The notes under the pieces were generated by a model, which was not told where the DNA came from, made no database searches, and was given only the letters and a program-made list of their open reading frames with translations. A DNA stretch of 64,000 nucleotides, taken from the NCBI GenBank assembly GCA_029204225.1, contig CM055099.1, forward strand, positions 54,759,373 through 54,823,372, read 5' to 3'. Shown piece by piece: positions 1 to 11,725 of the stretch. The DNA comes from Diphasiastrum complanatum (lineage: Eukaryota; Streptophyta; Lycopodiopsida; Lycopodiales; Lycopodiaceae). Made by a program: the position numbers and the translations under genes. Within the stretch, counting starts at the first letter, position 1, and each line of letters opens with the position of its first letter.

Positions 1-421
1 AACCGTACAACAACTTTCATTTCAAGTTACTTTGTGTTTGTTGTTCCCAAAATCACAATATAGTTCATGTTTTGTGCTTTTTGAAGCATAGTATTGATCT
101 AGATTCAATCTAGCTAATGCCTATGACCAAATAGAGTTTTGGATCATTGATGCATTTCTTTTTAGAGTCTAAGATCAGATCTTAGAAGATGATTTGCTTA
201 GATCCTTAGTTGAAGTGAAATCTCTAAGAAAAGTGTAAAACAAAAAAAAAATTGTGAGAGTGAAAGCTAGGAATTTTTGACAAGATCTTTGTGTATCATT
301 CAAGCTTGTGTGCTAGTTTGATAGAGACAAGGCTATAGGCAATCTTGTATGCTTTAGGCCTTTCATAGATCTTTTAAAATTCAGAAATCTTTGTGATTTT
401 TAGAGGAGCATTCATTCTACA

Positions 422-1299
422 ATGTCATCCATGGGTGCATATTTGTTGGAATCAAGTGAGAGACTCACTTCGACAAATTATTCCATTTGGAAAGTGAGAA
501 TGGAATCACTCTTAGTGATCCATGATCTATTTGATATAGTTCTAGGAGTTGAGGAAGAGCCTCAAGCTCCCCAAGAACAAACCAAATACAAGAAGAGAGC
601 AAGATTAGCTCTACATTGCATAAAGATGAATGTATGCAATGACCTCTTGAAAGAGGTGTCTTCTTGTGCCTCATCCAAAGAGGCTTGGGATTCATTAAAG
701 AGCATCTATTAATCCAATAATACTTCAAGAATCCTCATGCTATGAAATCAAGCTTTCCAAAGCATGAAAGGAAGTGGAGAAAGTGGAAAAGAACATGTCC
801 TTAGGATCAAATCTCTTAACAAGGAATTAAGTGCAATAGGAGAGAAGATCCAAGATCAAGAGCTAGTACAAATCATCTTGAATGGCCTAGGTGATTAGTT
901 CACCAACTTACTCCAACCATTTGCTATTCAAGACACTCTTCCATCCATTGAAAAGTTGCACAATGTTCTTGTGGCTGAGGAGAGTAGGCTTCTACACCTC
1001 AAGACAAGAATGGATGGCATGTCACTTAATGGAAAGAGGAGATAGCAAACTTTACATCCAAAAGCAAGAAGAAGCAACATCCATTCAAGAAGAATCAAGG
1101 CAAGGAGGCCAAGATGAGGAATGGAGGATCTACTTCCAAAGGCAAGGTGAAGAACAAGGCAAAGCTCAAGTGTTTCTTTTGTGAAAAGAAAGGACACTTT
1201 GCCTCAGAATGCTACTTGAAGAAGAATCAACAAGCAAATGGAGATCAAGGGAACATTGTCAAGAGGAAGAAGATGAGGATGGATTCAACACATCCTTGA
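422..1299 (+). pseudogene. copia gag, frameshifted, with zinc knuckle
   Basis: The open part at 422-712 is a UBN2/Retrotran_gag-type copia Gag N-terminus. It opens with the typical LTSTNYSIWKVRMESLL block and continues with ALHCIKMNVCNDL. A stop at 710-712 and later frame changes break it. The zinc knuckle CFFCEKKGHFASEC (CX2CX4HX4C) lies in a different frame near 1,160-1,215, followed by a Lys-rich stretch. Gag would form the virus-like particle and the knuckle would bind RNA. The ATG at 422 follows a non-coding leader and fits the family start. Confidence 0.85.
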
Positions 1300-2531
1300 C
1301 GGTTGCATCTACACCAACTTCAAGTCAAGACACATGGTGGATAGATAGTGGGGCTAGTTTCCACATGTCTTTTAACAAGCATTATTTCTCCACTCTTCTA
1401 TCTTGTAATGAGTCTAAGAAGTCAATATACACTGCTAGTGATCAAGCATGCAAGATAGATGGCATAGGATCTATTCCTCTTTGCTTAGGCACATCTAAAA
1501 GGATAGATCTAGATAATGTTTTGTATGTTTCTACCATTTCAAAAAACCTACTTAGTGTAGGACAATGGACAATGGACAATGGACTAGATGTACGTTTCAA
1601 GAATGGAGTTTGTTCCATCTTAAAAAATGATAAGTGCATAGCTAGTGGCATTAAGCAAGGTAGACTATTTAAGTTGGGTGCTAATGTTGCAAATGAAAGT
1701 GTGAACTTGGCTAGGGAGGAGCTATCTCAACTGGAGCTATGGCATAAGAGATTAGGCCATCCTAATCTTCAATCTATGGAGTCAATGGCAAGCAAGGAAC
1801 TAGCTCTCGGCCTACCAAGAGCCTTCAAGAAGTGTGGAAAGATGTGTGAGGCATGTGGCCTTGCAAAGTCACACAAATCTTCTTACAAGAGATCTTCATC
1901 AAGATCTACCTCTCCCTTGGATCTCATACATTCTCACGTACATAGTTCTTCACATGCAAGTAATGGAGATGCTTTGATGTATGTAACTTTTATAGATGAT
2001 TGTACTAGATTCACATGGATTGAGTTACTATCAACGAAAAATATTGTTTATGAAGCTTTCATTAAGTTCAAGTCTCTAGTAGAGAAGCAACTTAGTACTT
2101 GCATCAAAGCACTAAGGTGTGATAATGGAGGAGAGTACACCTCCAATAAAATGAAAGACTTTTGTGAGATCAATGGCATTAAATTGCAATACACTTGTTC
2201 CTACACCCCCCAACAAAATGGGGTGGCCGAGAGGAAAAGTAGGAGTCTATGTGAGTGTGCAAAGTCTTTAAGACTTGATGCATCACTTCCCATCTCATTT
2301 TGGGGAGAAGCTATAACATGTGCTAATTACTTGTGTAATAGATTTCCTAGTAGTGCTATAGATGGGATCTCACCTTATCAAGCCTTGTTTGGTAAGAAAC
2401 CCAATGTAAAAGATTTTAAGATCTTTGGATGTATTTGTTATGTCCACATCCCTTTGAAGACAAGAAGGAAGGAAGATGCTACCTCCTTCAAAGGGATTTT
2501 TGTTGGCTATGGAGAAAATAGCAAGGGCTAA
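1209..2531 (+). pseudogene. copia pol: protease and integrase
   Basis: This 440-codon stretch holds the aspartic protease core WWIDSGASFHMS near residue 45, a GAG_pre-integrase segment (LWHKRLGHPN, then C-X2-C in MCEACGLAKSHKS), and an integrase core. The integrase shows DDCTRFTWIELL, RCDNGGEYTS and YTPQQNGVAERKSRS, which supply the D, D and E residues. A TAA at 2529-2531 falls where the family has an aromatic residue in the KGY-R motif. The same frame continues downstream, so a single stop interrupts pol here. Confidence 0.92.
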
Positions 2532-2597
2532 AGGATATATGATCCTATAAAGGTAAGTAAGGATATACTTTTTGATGAGTCACAACTTGCTAAGAGC

Positions 2598-3745
2598 TTG
2601 TCTAATGGATCTAACTCATTGTGCATTGAAGATCTTGACAAACCCGAGGAGGATCTTGACAAATCCGAGGATGGAGACAAAGATCCGAGTCAAAGGGGGC
2701 CGAGAAGATCATCAAGAAGCAAGGCCGAGCCCTCAAGGCTCACCTATGTGGACAAGGGAAAGCAAAAGGAAGACTCTACATCTTCTACCTCTTACTCTTT
2801 CTTAGCTACATTGCTTGAAGAACCATCATCTTTTGAAGAAGCATATAGATCTAAAGTTTGGAGAGATGCAATGCAAGTAGAGTGTGATGCATTAGAAGAA
2901 AATCATACTTGGAATCTTGTAAATCTTCCAAGAGAGAAGAACCCACTTGCATGTAATTGGATTTATAGAATAAAGTACAATCAAGATGGATCTATTAGTA
3001 AGTACAAAGCTAGGCTTGTTGCTAAGGATTTTTTCAAATAAAAGGATTGGATTATGAAGAAACATTTGCACCTATAGCTAAGCTTGTAACTATTAGATTA
3101 ATCATTTGCATTGCTACTTTGTTCAAGTAGGATCTCTACCAAATGGATGTGACAAATTGCTTCTTGAATGGCTTCTTAGAAGAGGAAATCTACATGATGC
3201 AACCTGAGGGCTTCATCAAGGTTGGTGAGGAGCAAAAAGTGTGCTACTTAAGGAAGAGCCTATATGGCTTGAAGCAAGCACCTAGAGCTTGGTACTCTAG
3301 GTTGCATGATTATCTCTATTCCCTTGGCTTTGTACTAAGTGCTTATGAACCTTCTTTAAATTTCAAATGTAATGAAGGAATGATCATCATTTTGGTGCTT
3401 TATGTTGATGACATCATTATGACAGGAAATGATGATGAAGGAATAAGCAAAGTAAAAGTTGATTTATTTAGTGAGTTCAAGATGGTAGATCTAGGCTTCC
3501 TAGAGTTTATACTTGGGATAGAAGTGTCTAGAAGTAGCAATTGTACTTTCATAAGTCAATCTAAGTATGCTACTTCCATTCTTGAAAGATTTGGTATGAA
3601 AGATTGTAAGGGGATTGACACCCCTATGGAGCATGTTGTGAAAGCAACTAATGAAGGTGATGAAGCATCCTTTGAGGACATCACCCTCTTTAGGAAGCTT
3701 ATAGGCTCTCTAATCTATTTAACATCTTTCAAGTTGACTGCAAGA
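2598..3745 (+). pseudogene. copia pol: reverse transcriptase
   Basis: The RVT_2-type RT begins with WRDAMQVECDALEENHTWNL and NWIYRIKYNQDGSISKYKAR. A frame change near 3,038 and a TAG at 3,128-3,130 interrupt it. It then continues with MDVTNCFLNGFLEEEIYM, LYGLKQAPRAWYSRL and the catalytic YVDDIIMTGND near 3,400-3,430, reaching RKLIGSLIYLT near 3,720. RNase H is missing: the homology stops there and unrelated sequence follows. The copy is non-functional. Confidence 0.92.
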
Positions 3746-3844
3746 CAAATTTCCTCAATCCTTCGAGGTTGTTCACAAATAAAAATGTTTCGAGTTTCCG
3801 TTCGTTTCTTTCTCATCCTTTGTCAAGTAAATTGCGCGCTTTGT

Positions 3845-3912
3845 TAGTTCTCTTTGATGCTAGATTAATTAGATCTTGGATTGAGGTTAGGCAAGGAAAG
3901 ACAGTCACTATA
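3845..3912 (+). repeat. 5' LTR stump of the Tat/Athila-like Ty3 element
   Basis: About 60 bases match the last bases of the full LTR at 14,257-15,001: both hold CTCTTTGATGCTAGATT and a following AGGCAAGGAAAG block. The match starts at about 3,845, so roughly 680 bases of the 5' LTR are gone. The upstream ~100 bases (3,746-3,844) match neither LTR nor copia coding sequence. The terminal CACTATA corresponds to CACTACA in the 3' LTR. Confidence 0.8.
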
Positions 3913-3916
3913 ATTT

Positions 3917-3934
3917 TGGCGCCGTTGCCGAGGA
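3917..3934 (+). promoter_or_regulatory. Primer-binding site, tRNA-Asp type
   Basis: TGGCGCCGTTGCCGAGGA lies four bases after the LTR stump end. It matches the complement of the 3' end of plant tRNA-Asp (beginning TGG for the CCA tail) with one mismatch. Tat/Athila-type Ty3 elements commonly use this primer. It marks where minus-strand DNA synthesis would start and fixes the element's orientation as +. Confidence 0.85.
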
Positions 3935-5158
3935 GCTACGCCAATTTTTTTAAGTTTGTAGCATGTTTTGTGGATGGTTAGCTTGCATTAGGCATCTTGT
4001 CATTGCATGAATAGTGTTAAATCTACATTTAGGGTTAGTTTGGGAGTGATTTTGCTTGATTTGAGTGAATTTGCTTGTTTGAAATCTAATCTGATTGTAG
4101 AACATGAAAAGCTATTCAGATCACCAATCTTAAGATCCATTTGGATCTGAGATATCAGAAAAAAAAAACAACAAAAATCGGTCAAATCTGCCAGATTTTG
4201 GTCAAAAGGAGGCAAAAATCGTCATCAGAGCTGATAACTTTTTGCCCTCTTTCAGGAAACCTTTGCCGAGCTGTAGACAACTTTGGTTTTGATCACAGAA
4301 CCTTTAGTTTGAAGGGCGAACAATTCTTCCCAGCAGATTTTTAGAAACTTTAAAAAAATCGTCAAAAAACACCAAAAAATCACCAAAACCCTAAAAATCC
4401 AGAAAAAGAACCTTCGTCCGATTCACTGTGCACAGGTGCGATTCAGATCTATCTACTGCAAGGTCGACAAAGAATAATACCAAAAAGAAAAGGTTTTTTC
4501 AGAGGATCAATTGTCATATTGCCATACTTTTGCCAACAAAAAGTCATTTTTTTGCAAAAAAAACCAATATTACTCTTGATTCTTCGCCAAAACCTTTGTC
4601 CGGTTTCCGAAACATTCTATTAATAGTAAAATACTATTTTTGAGTTTGGCAAACATTCTTCATGTCCAGATCATAGAAAATCTTGACTTTTACCCTTGCC
4701 AAACTACATAAACTATATTTTGTTGTGTCATAAACCTTTGTCAGGTTTACCCTAGCTTTATTTGTGTCAAATTTTGAATCTAAGAGTTCGGCGAAGGTTA
4801 TTTCCCTAAAAATTGTCAGAAAAACTTGATGAGAGAGTTTTTTTTTTTTCCCCAAAATAGCACTTCTAAACCTTCGCCAAGCCAATCTTCGCCTAGAGAA
4901 CCTTCGCCAGTATAATTTTTAGGTTCTGACTTTCCAGATCAAGTCTCTGTCAAAATTTGAGTCAAATCTGATACATTCTGATTTGGATTCTGAGAAATTT
5001 TTCATTTTTTGAGAAGTATTGATTGATTGAATGTCGAAAGTTTTTTCACGATATAGAAATCAAATCTTGAAAAGTGGAATAGATCTAGCAGATTTGATCT
5101 GAGATAGTTTTGATTGAAAAATCTAGATCCAATCTCATTGTCTGCTTGATTTGAATTT
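3935..5158 (+). other. Ty3 leader between PBS and gag, with repeated ACCTTCGCC-like motif
   Basis: The stretch is AT-rich, has no credible gene, and contains scattered variants of AACCTTCGCC(A/G)AG. They occur for example near 4,258, 4,407, 4,588, 4,732, 4,870 and 4,900, with an inverted form near 4,788. The same motif reappears between integrase and the extra ORF at 11,147-11,480. Its role is unknown; RNA structure or packaging is a possible explanation, not shown. Confidence 0.6.
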
Positions 5159-6500
5159 GTGAAGATGGTTGTCCCTGGAGGTGCTCCTCGGGAAGTCAAT
5201 CCAATCATTGTTAGAAGAGCACCCCATTTGGATCTACCCAAATACAATGGATTAACAGATCCAATTAGATTTCTTCAGATCTATGCTGAATCCTGTGAAG
5301 TCTATGGTGAAATTTTCCCTCAAGATAAACTTAAGCTTGTTCCTATGGCCTTAACAGGCGCAGCACAAGATTGGTACTATAATCAAGATGAAAATAAGCG
5401 TACAGATTGGGAGGTTGTTAAACGAGCCCTTATCACACGGTCCAAACCTCGGAAGTTTATGGAAGACCCTTTCATACTTTTAAGTAAAATTAAAATGGGA
5501 AAGCGCGAAATGGTTCGAGATTACATTGAGAGGGTGAAACGCCTCAGATCTGACTGTCAACCTGAGCTGATTAACGAAAATGCCACTGTTGCAAAATGCT
5601 ATGGATGATGCAATTTGGGAGGAGGATAAAAATTCAGATGATGAGCCAAATATCAGTATGTTGTAGACCACAACAATATCCACCACTATTGCATCAACAA
5701 ATGTCAACTCTACTACAAAAATGATGCTCAATGAGTTCGAGAAACTCGGGAAGAACCAGTAGAAACAGATGGAAAAGTTGTAGTCGCAAATTGATGAGAA
5801 GATCAAAGCATTGGAAGATTTCCACGGACAAGCGAACAAGGAAACCTGAAAAGTTTGCAAAGACTTTTTCTACCAAGGAAAATGTCGGGTGTTCTATTTG
5901 TACAAGAAATCACACAGTGAATGAGTGTCCTCAATTGAAAAAATGAATGGAAATCAGTGTATGCCATTTGCGTAATTTTCCTGATCATGAGACTGCCCTT
6001 TGCAACTTCAATCCTCGGATAATTCAGCAACGGTATGCCCAAATGGGATATCTAGAACCACAATATGGAGGAAATCTAGCACCTAGACCTCAACAATCTG
6101 CTCTTGGATACCCGAAATCTTTAGCCTTACCTGCCCCACCAAAGCACTCCGCTCCTCCTGCTGATCTGATGAAACCACACCCACATAGAAGTGCCGAGCA
6201 ATGAAACTATGGTAATGATCAAGAAGGTGGATCTTCGGAACAATATGCTATTTATGCTGTCGCGCAACAACAAGCATCTAGAAACTGGACCAAAGCACCA
6301 CTTGGATGCTTTGCATGTGGAGAAAATCACAGAGTTGCAGAATGTCCAAATAAAAAAAAATTTGCACCATTATGTCGTGACTGTGATTATGGGCATCGCT
6401 ATTAAGACTGTCCAGCAAGACCGAAGCCACCACCAGCTACAGCTCCTGTAAATTTGATAACAATCAAGCGAAGACCAGTAGCTCAGAATAAATCAACTGT
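5159..6500 (+). pseudogene. Ty3 gag with three short zinc knuckles
   Basis: The open part at 5,159-5,608 is a Retrotrans_gag domain (FLQIYAESCEVYGEIFPQDK, ALTGAAQDWYYNQ, MVRDYIERVKRLR). The ATG directly follows the leader. After a frameshift near 5,600-5,730 a second frame holds three knuckles: CSICTRNHTVNEC (near 5,890), CFACGENHRVAEC (6,307-6,345) and C-X2-C-X3-H ending across a stop (6,370-6,410). All three have CX2CX3HX4C spacing, one residue shorter than the usual CX2CX4HX4C. The region between knuckles is Pro/Gln-rich. Confidence 0.8.
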
Positions 6501-6959
6501 ACCCTTGATGGTAGTCACCAGAGCACAGAAGCAGAAAGAACCAGTAGCGGATCCAATACCTGCTGATTCTATACCATTAACCGATATACCAACAGCATCT
6601 GGAGTCTATCCAAATATTCATGTAGAAAAAAGAAGATATCAGAATATGATGTAGTGGATTAAACATCTGCAAGAAGAGGAGCTTGAAGCTGCTAAAGCAA
6701 TAGCCGAAGTTCGTTCTTCACCATTGCAGCCTCCAAGAAAATCATGTACATATATGAATGATCAATTGCATCATTATGAAGAACCCTTCATGAGTATTTT
6801 ATCTAGTAAGATTAATATTTTATCGGGAGAGTTTATGAAGTTGGTACCAAAAGCAAAAAAAAGTCTTAGCAGAAAAGTTAGCTCAAGCAGAATTAGAAGT
6901 CCATCGGGAGCCACTTTTTTGTGCTGGATTTGAAGAATCTAATGAAATACTCCATGTCG

Positions 6960-7430
6960 GAAGGGAAAGTGAACAAAAAAATATGACTCTGCCAATACAA
7001 CATAGACAATTTTCTAAGAAAGCAGCTGTGATAGATGGTGGTTCAGGAGTTAACCTGATTTCTACAAAGCTATGTGCAAAATGGGGCCTTATAAAGATCA
7101 AGCCTGCGAGTTTTGCCATTAAGCTAGCTGATCAAACAACAATTCATTCGCGAGGAATGATTGAAGATATACTTGTTAGAATTGTGGGGGTATAGTTCAT
7201 CATTACTTTCGTAGTAATGGACTTACCAGAAGCACCAAATGTCTACCGAGTCCTATTGGGACGTCCATGGTTACGAGTTGCGCAAGTAGTTCATAACCAT
7301 GGTACCTGGAAAATCACTTTTGAAAATCGTGAACGTGCAGTCAAAGTTGATCCTGCAACTTGGACTATCAAACTAGTGGTTCAAAAAGAGGATGATGATT
7401 CATTAACAACGGATCATACTTGTGACTGAC
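6960..7430 (+). pseudogene. Ty3 aspartic protease
   Basis: KKAAVIDGGSGVNLIS carries the expected D-X-G active-site block but reads DGGSG rather than DTGA/DSGA. A TAG near 7,193-7,195 breaks the frame between that block and the second conserved part, FVVMDLPEAPNVYRVLLG, ending RPWL. The latter matches the usual LGRPWL dimer-side motif of plant Ty3 proteases. A copy of the same segment begins the deleted element at 37,090. Confidence 0.78.
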
Positions 7431-7441
7431 CATAGAAAAAC

Positions 7442-8080
7442 TTGGGAGTTCACTACGATTCTCAAACGGATACTGTCAATTGGAATGAAGCTCTTGCAAC
7501 GATTGATTGTACAGCAAGATATATGTGTCAACAAGATAATCAGTCGGATTTGAGTGAGATTTCATTATTGGATCGAACCTTGGATACACTGATCACTTTT
7601 CCATTGAATGTGCTGAATGTAGCTTGGATATCAACGGAACCTATACCATATCCGATTGAAGATGATCTCATACCTGTGAGTCATGCCTTGACTTATGATG
7701 ACAATGCAGAACTTACAAATGAGCAGATTTTTAATCATATGGATCCTACCAAATTTAGAGTGCATAATGTTCCTAAAGAACCAACAATAAAACTGCCCAA
7801 AGCAGTTATATTGAAGAAAGACAGGATCACAGGGCCAATGACGAAGAAACAAGCCAAACAACATTATAATACGGTCCTGAAATGGGAAAATCCTCCTCAA
7901 AAGATTGATTCAGCAAATGTTCTATCCTTACTGGATAAAGGCAAAGAAAAAGTCGAGGATGATTCTACAAGTCAGAATTCTAGCAAGACATTGTCATCTC
8001 GGAAGTCATCACCTCCACGACCAATTCCTGCTAAGAAGGCTAAGCGAAGATCGAAGACAAGTCCTTTTGAAAAGGAATAA
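7442..8080 (+). pseudogene. Ty3 protease-RT linker, Lys/Ser-rich C-terminus
   Basis: This 212-codon open stretch between protease and RT has no motif I recognise. The middle is acidic to neutral (EDDLIPVSHALTYDDNAEL). The end is basic and low-complexity (SSRKSSPPRP, PAKKAKRRSK), which could be a nuclear-targeting-like tail or simply linker. Long linkers here are common in Tat/Athila-type pol. It runs in the same direction as the rest of pol, and a stop separates it from RT. Confidence 0.6.
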
Positions 8081-8230
8081 GTAGATGTGGTCCAGCATGA
8101 CATGCCCGAACATTTTAAACATTATACATTGGATGATGTGGTTATCATGTTACCTAAAGCACATTGTGAACCCGAAGAACACGTGCCAGACTCGAATGAT
8201 GTTTATGATGGCCCATCTAGGACATAGCCA

Positions 8231-9580
8231 ATGAATCTTGCTGAACTAGGAGAACCACAAAAGATTGTACAAGTTGGATCACAAGTTAATCCTGAACAGT
8301 ATCAAGCACTCTGCATGTTACTTATTAAGTATCAAGATTGCTTTGCATGGACTTATCAACATCTGAAGGGTAATTCGATGTCAGTTATTGAACATACCAT
8401 ACCTTTAGTACCTGATGCAATTCCAAAGATTACAAAGTTCTATCGCTGTAATCCTAATGTCGGGGATCTGATAAAGAAAGAACTTTAGAGATTGCTTGAC
8501 GCCAATTTCATTTATGAGATCGATGGGATTGTCATTGTTCCTAAGAAGAATGGGAAATTGAGAATTTGTATGAATCTCAAGGCTTTGAACAAAGCCTTTT
8601 ACTAAAAGCATTTTGGATCGCCTTGTTGGAGTGGAAGCTTATAGTTTCTTGGATGCATTTAGTGGTTACAACCAGGTTAAGATTGTACCTGCAGATTGCC
8701 ACAAAATAGCTTTTGCAACAGAATGGGGCACTTATGCTTACAAAGTAATGTCGTTTGGACTCTGTAATACACCAAGTTCGTTCCAAAGAGTAATGCAATT
8801 TGCTTTTAAAGATTATCTATAGAAATTTCTTGAAATATACCTGGATGACCTAGGAGTCCATAGTACAGATACAGGCCACCTGGATCGATTGGAGAAAGTA
8901 TTTGAAAGATGTTGCAAATATCAAATTTCTCTAAATCCAGAAAAATGCCAGATATGGGTTTCCCACGGAGTTGTGCTTGGGCATGTGATATCGAGATATG
9001 GTATTGCCACAGATTATTCTAAAATCAAGATTATTGTGGAATTTCCACCACCAACAATGATTCGTGGAGTTTATGTGTTTATGGGTCATGCGAACTACTA
9101 TCGAATTTTTATTATCTTCTTTGCGGTTTTAGCAAGACCTATATACAAACAGACTATTGTTCTTATTTGGACAGTAGAGGAGTTAGAAGCCTTTGAAAAA
9201 TTAAAAAAAGCATTAACTTTAGCACCAATATTGCGTTTTCTAGATTGGACGATTGAATTTTTGTTCACACGGATGCCTCGAAATATGCCATTGCATCAGT
9301 TTTGATGTAGCCAAGTAATTATAAGAAGGACCCGGAGAAGAACTATTCAACAATAGAATGTGAAGCGTTAGCCATGATTTTTTCTGTTCAAAAATTTTGT
9401 CACTATCTCATGGAAACGCACTTTGCATTTAAGACGGATCACCAACCGTTACTTTACTTGGTAAACAAGACATGCAATACGTATTGCAAGATGGTTACTA
9501 TTATTGACTGAATTTGACTTTCAAATTGTGGTTCAAAAGAGAAAGCAACATTATCTAGCCGATCATGTTTCGTGAATCGA
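8231..9580 (+). pseudogene. Ty3 reverse transcriptase and RNase H, broken
   Basis: RT parts are spread over several open segments: the fingers (8,231-8,488, CFAWTYQHLKG and IEHTIPL), the palm (8,613-8,822, SFLDAFSGYNQVKI, AFATEWGTYAYKVMSFGL) and the catalytic YLDD near 8,836-8,850. The thumb continues with NPEKCQIWVSHGVVLGHVIS (8,889-9,305). RNase H follows with HTDASKYAIASVL near 9,267 and STIECEALAMIFSVQ near 9,350, in changing frames. TAG and TAA stops separate the segments, so no active polymerase can be made. Confidence 0.85.
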
Positions 9581-9730
9581 ATCCGCACCAGTTAATACTG
9601 AAGTGGATGATGAATTACCATACGCTGCATTGTTCTGTGTAGAAGCAGTACCTGAGTGGGCAACGAATATTGTTGAGTTCCTGATGCTAGGACAACCAAA
9701 TGACTCTTTGACAAAAGTACAAAGAGACAA

Positions 9731-10895
9731 TTGATTCATAAGGCTCAACCTTATCAATTGATTGTAGGACAATTGTATCGTCGTGGATCAGACAATATTC
9801 TACGTATATGTGTTTTACTGCATGAAATCCCATATTTAATCATGTTTTCACATGATGGCATGGGCGGAGGACACTTCTCTACAGATATTACTGTTCGCAA
9901 ACTTTTGCAATCAGGTTGTTGGTGGCCTACGCTTCATAAGAACACAAAAAATTATATTCAGACGTGTGATGTTTGCCAGCGAGCACGACGGCCTACTAGA
10001 CAGAACTATGAACCCTTGCATCCAGTTTCATTGCAAGCACCATTTGAAAAATGGGGACTGGATTATGTTGGTCCTATTCATCTTGGCGTGCAAGGATCTC
10101 AGGCCCGATACATTATCATAGCAACTGATTATATGACCAAGTGGGTTGAAGCCAAAGCTGTCAGGGTTGCTGATGTGAAATCTACGGCCAAGTTTTTCTA
10201 TGAAAATATTATAATCAAATTTGGATGTCCGATCAAGATTGTCAGTGACCGGGGTACACACTTTGTTAATCAAACAATAAAGTGTTTATTGGAATATTTT
10301 TTTGTTATACACAGATTTAGTACTTCTTACTATCCTAGAGGGAATGGCCAAGTTGAATCTTCCAATAAGATTCTCTGCACTATTATGACAAAGACAGTTG
10401 AAGCAAGTCAGTCTGATTGGAAACATAAACTGTATGTAGCATTATGGGCATTCAGAATCGCTTACAAGAATAGTACAAATCAAACACCCTTTCAACTGGT
10501 TTATGGTCAAGATATTGTCATGCCGACTGAATTTTTAATCCTATCTTTACGCATAGCGACAATAGAATGGTTAAATGATGATAAGTCTTTACAACTACGT
10601 CATGAAGCATTGCACAAATTATGTGAAACATGATTGATGGCAGTTCATGTGTTAGCAGCAGAGACTGCTCACCGCAAGGCATGGCACGATCATTGATTGC
10701 ACAAAAAGGATTTGAAAGCAGGAGATCTTGCACTGATGTACAAAACCAAGCTGATCAAGAAAAAAATTGAAGTTTACCGGTGAAGGCCTGTATAAAGTAA
10801 AAGAAATCCTGAACTATGGCACATTAATTCTTGAACACTTGGACGGAACACGATTTGATACTCTAGTGAATGACAGCCGATTACGCAAGTTTTGA
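9731..10895 (+). pseudogene. Ty3 integrase (OTA type)
   Basis: The open part to 10,633 has the H-H-C-C zinc region ([30 protein letters not shown]). It also has the catalytic core: WGLDYVGPIH, IVSDRGTHFVNQ, and [16 protein letters not shown], giving D, D and E. The C-terminal part (10,634-10,895) is frameshifted but matches the intact tails at 19,578-19,856 and 38,223-38,486 ([20 protein letters not shown]). No chromodomain follows, which excludes a chromovirus. Confidence 0.88.
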
Positions 10896-11583
10896 CAGTC
10901 TGCTCTGCCAGTTCAGCAAGCCTGATCTGAATTATTTTTAATTTTATTTGTTTTTCAATTTTTTGTTTTCAATATTTAATGTTCATTTTTTGTTTTGAAA
11001 AAGACAGTAAAAAAAAATTGAGAAAAAACTGATGAGCAAAAGTTAGAAAAGTCATCAACATAGAAAAAAGGAAGGACAATATTTTTGATGAAAAATGACT
11101 TATAAAAATACTGTTCCGATCAAATGTTGCCTATACAGTATCAAAAACCTTCGTTGAGCCTCTAGACTATACATCCACTTCAGATATATCTAAATTGACT
11201 TGGGTGAAGGTTATTGTCCAGAAAAAAATCCATTTTTTGAGTCAGGCGAATGATCAACAATATGCCATTTTGAGAACCTTCACCGAGCACCTTACTCTCA
11301 TTATGAACCTTTGCTGACATGATAGATGGTCTTAAAATGTCAAAATTAGGTTGGCCATAGCCTCAAATCTTGGAAAAATGCATTTATGACAGTACTTGGG
11401 TGAAGGACCCTTTTGGGCAAAGGTTCATCCTTCGCCAACTGTTCGTCGGATAGGTTTAGGTCCTTAGAAACCTTCGCCAAGATTTTAATAATCTATTTTC
11501 ACCGTACTGTACGTGCCTGCAAATTTTTGTTCAGAACTGATCATCCAAACTAGTATTCAGTGTAATGGACCATCCAAATTCAC
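10896..11583 (+). other. Post-integrase untranslated spacer with ACCTTCGCC-like motifs
   Basis: No gene is visible. An AT-rich start is followed by repeated variants of the AACCTTCGCC motif near 11,147, 11,204 (inverted), 11,274, 11,306, 11,426 and 11,469. The same motif fills the gag leader. The arrangement therefore looks like a second leader, placed ahead of the extra ORF and ending at the TATA-like site at 11,584. Confidence 0.55.
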
Positions 11584-11590
11584 CTATAAG
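11584..11590 (+). promoter_or_regulatory. Degenerate TATA-like site ahead of the extra ORF
   Basis: CTATAAG lies 136 bases before the ATG at 11,726. The flanks align with the CTATATAAGG sites at 20,796 and 39,546: each is followed by a TTCGA(G/T)TCATT block, and copies 1 and 3 then share GCGAAGCTCTTGCC or CGAAGCTCTTGCC. Alignment between diverged copies supports a real element-encoded promoter, here decayed by two bases. Transcription from it is inferred. Confidence 0.5.
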
Positions 11591-11725
11591 TTGGCTGAAT
11601 TCGATTCATTCCTCACTTGTGCTAGCGAAGCTCTTGCCAATTTTTCTCGCGACCAAAGCCTTCCAAACTTTTTGGACTGCTTTGTGATATACATTCGTGC
11701 ATCTTACTTTTTGTTTCTAATCATC

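Larger units (their letters stand above)
1..3745 (+). mobile_element. Degenerate Ty1/copia retrotransposon, 3'-truncated
   Basis: Domain order is gag, zinc knuckle, protease, integrase, reverse transcriptase, which is the copia (Pseudoviridae-type) order. The reading frame changes several times and carries stops, so the copy is dead. The first ~420 bases are AT-rich and hold no convincing gene; they should be the leader and perhaps part of the 5' LTR, but no LTR boundary or PBS could be fixed because the window begins inside the element. The copy breaks off inside the RT/RNase H linker near 3,745, and ~100 bases later a Ty3 LTR stump begins. No 3' LTR of this element was found. Confidence 0.9.

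Noticed and set aside
3746-3844. Considered as part of the Ty3 5' LTR
   Set aside because: It does not align with the corresponding part of the full LTR at 14,900; homology begins only near 3,845.
5159-10895. Possible endogenous pararetrovirus (Caulimoviridae) or envelope-bearing retrovirus
   Set aside because: An integrase domain, LTR and PBS are present and no movement or coat protein motif is seen. The extra ORF is a coiled coil without signal peptide or membrane segment, so a Ty3 element of the Tat branch fits better.
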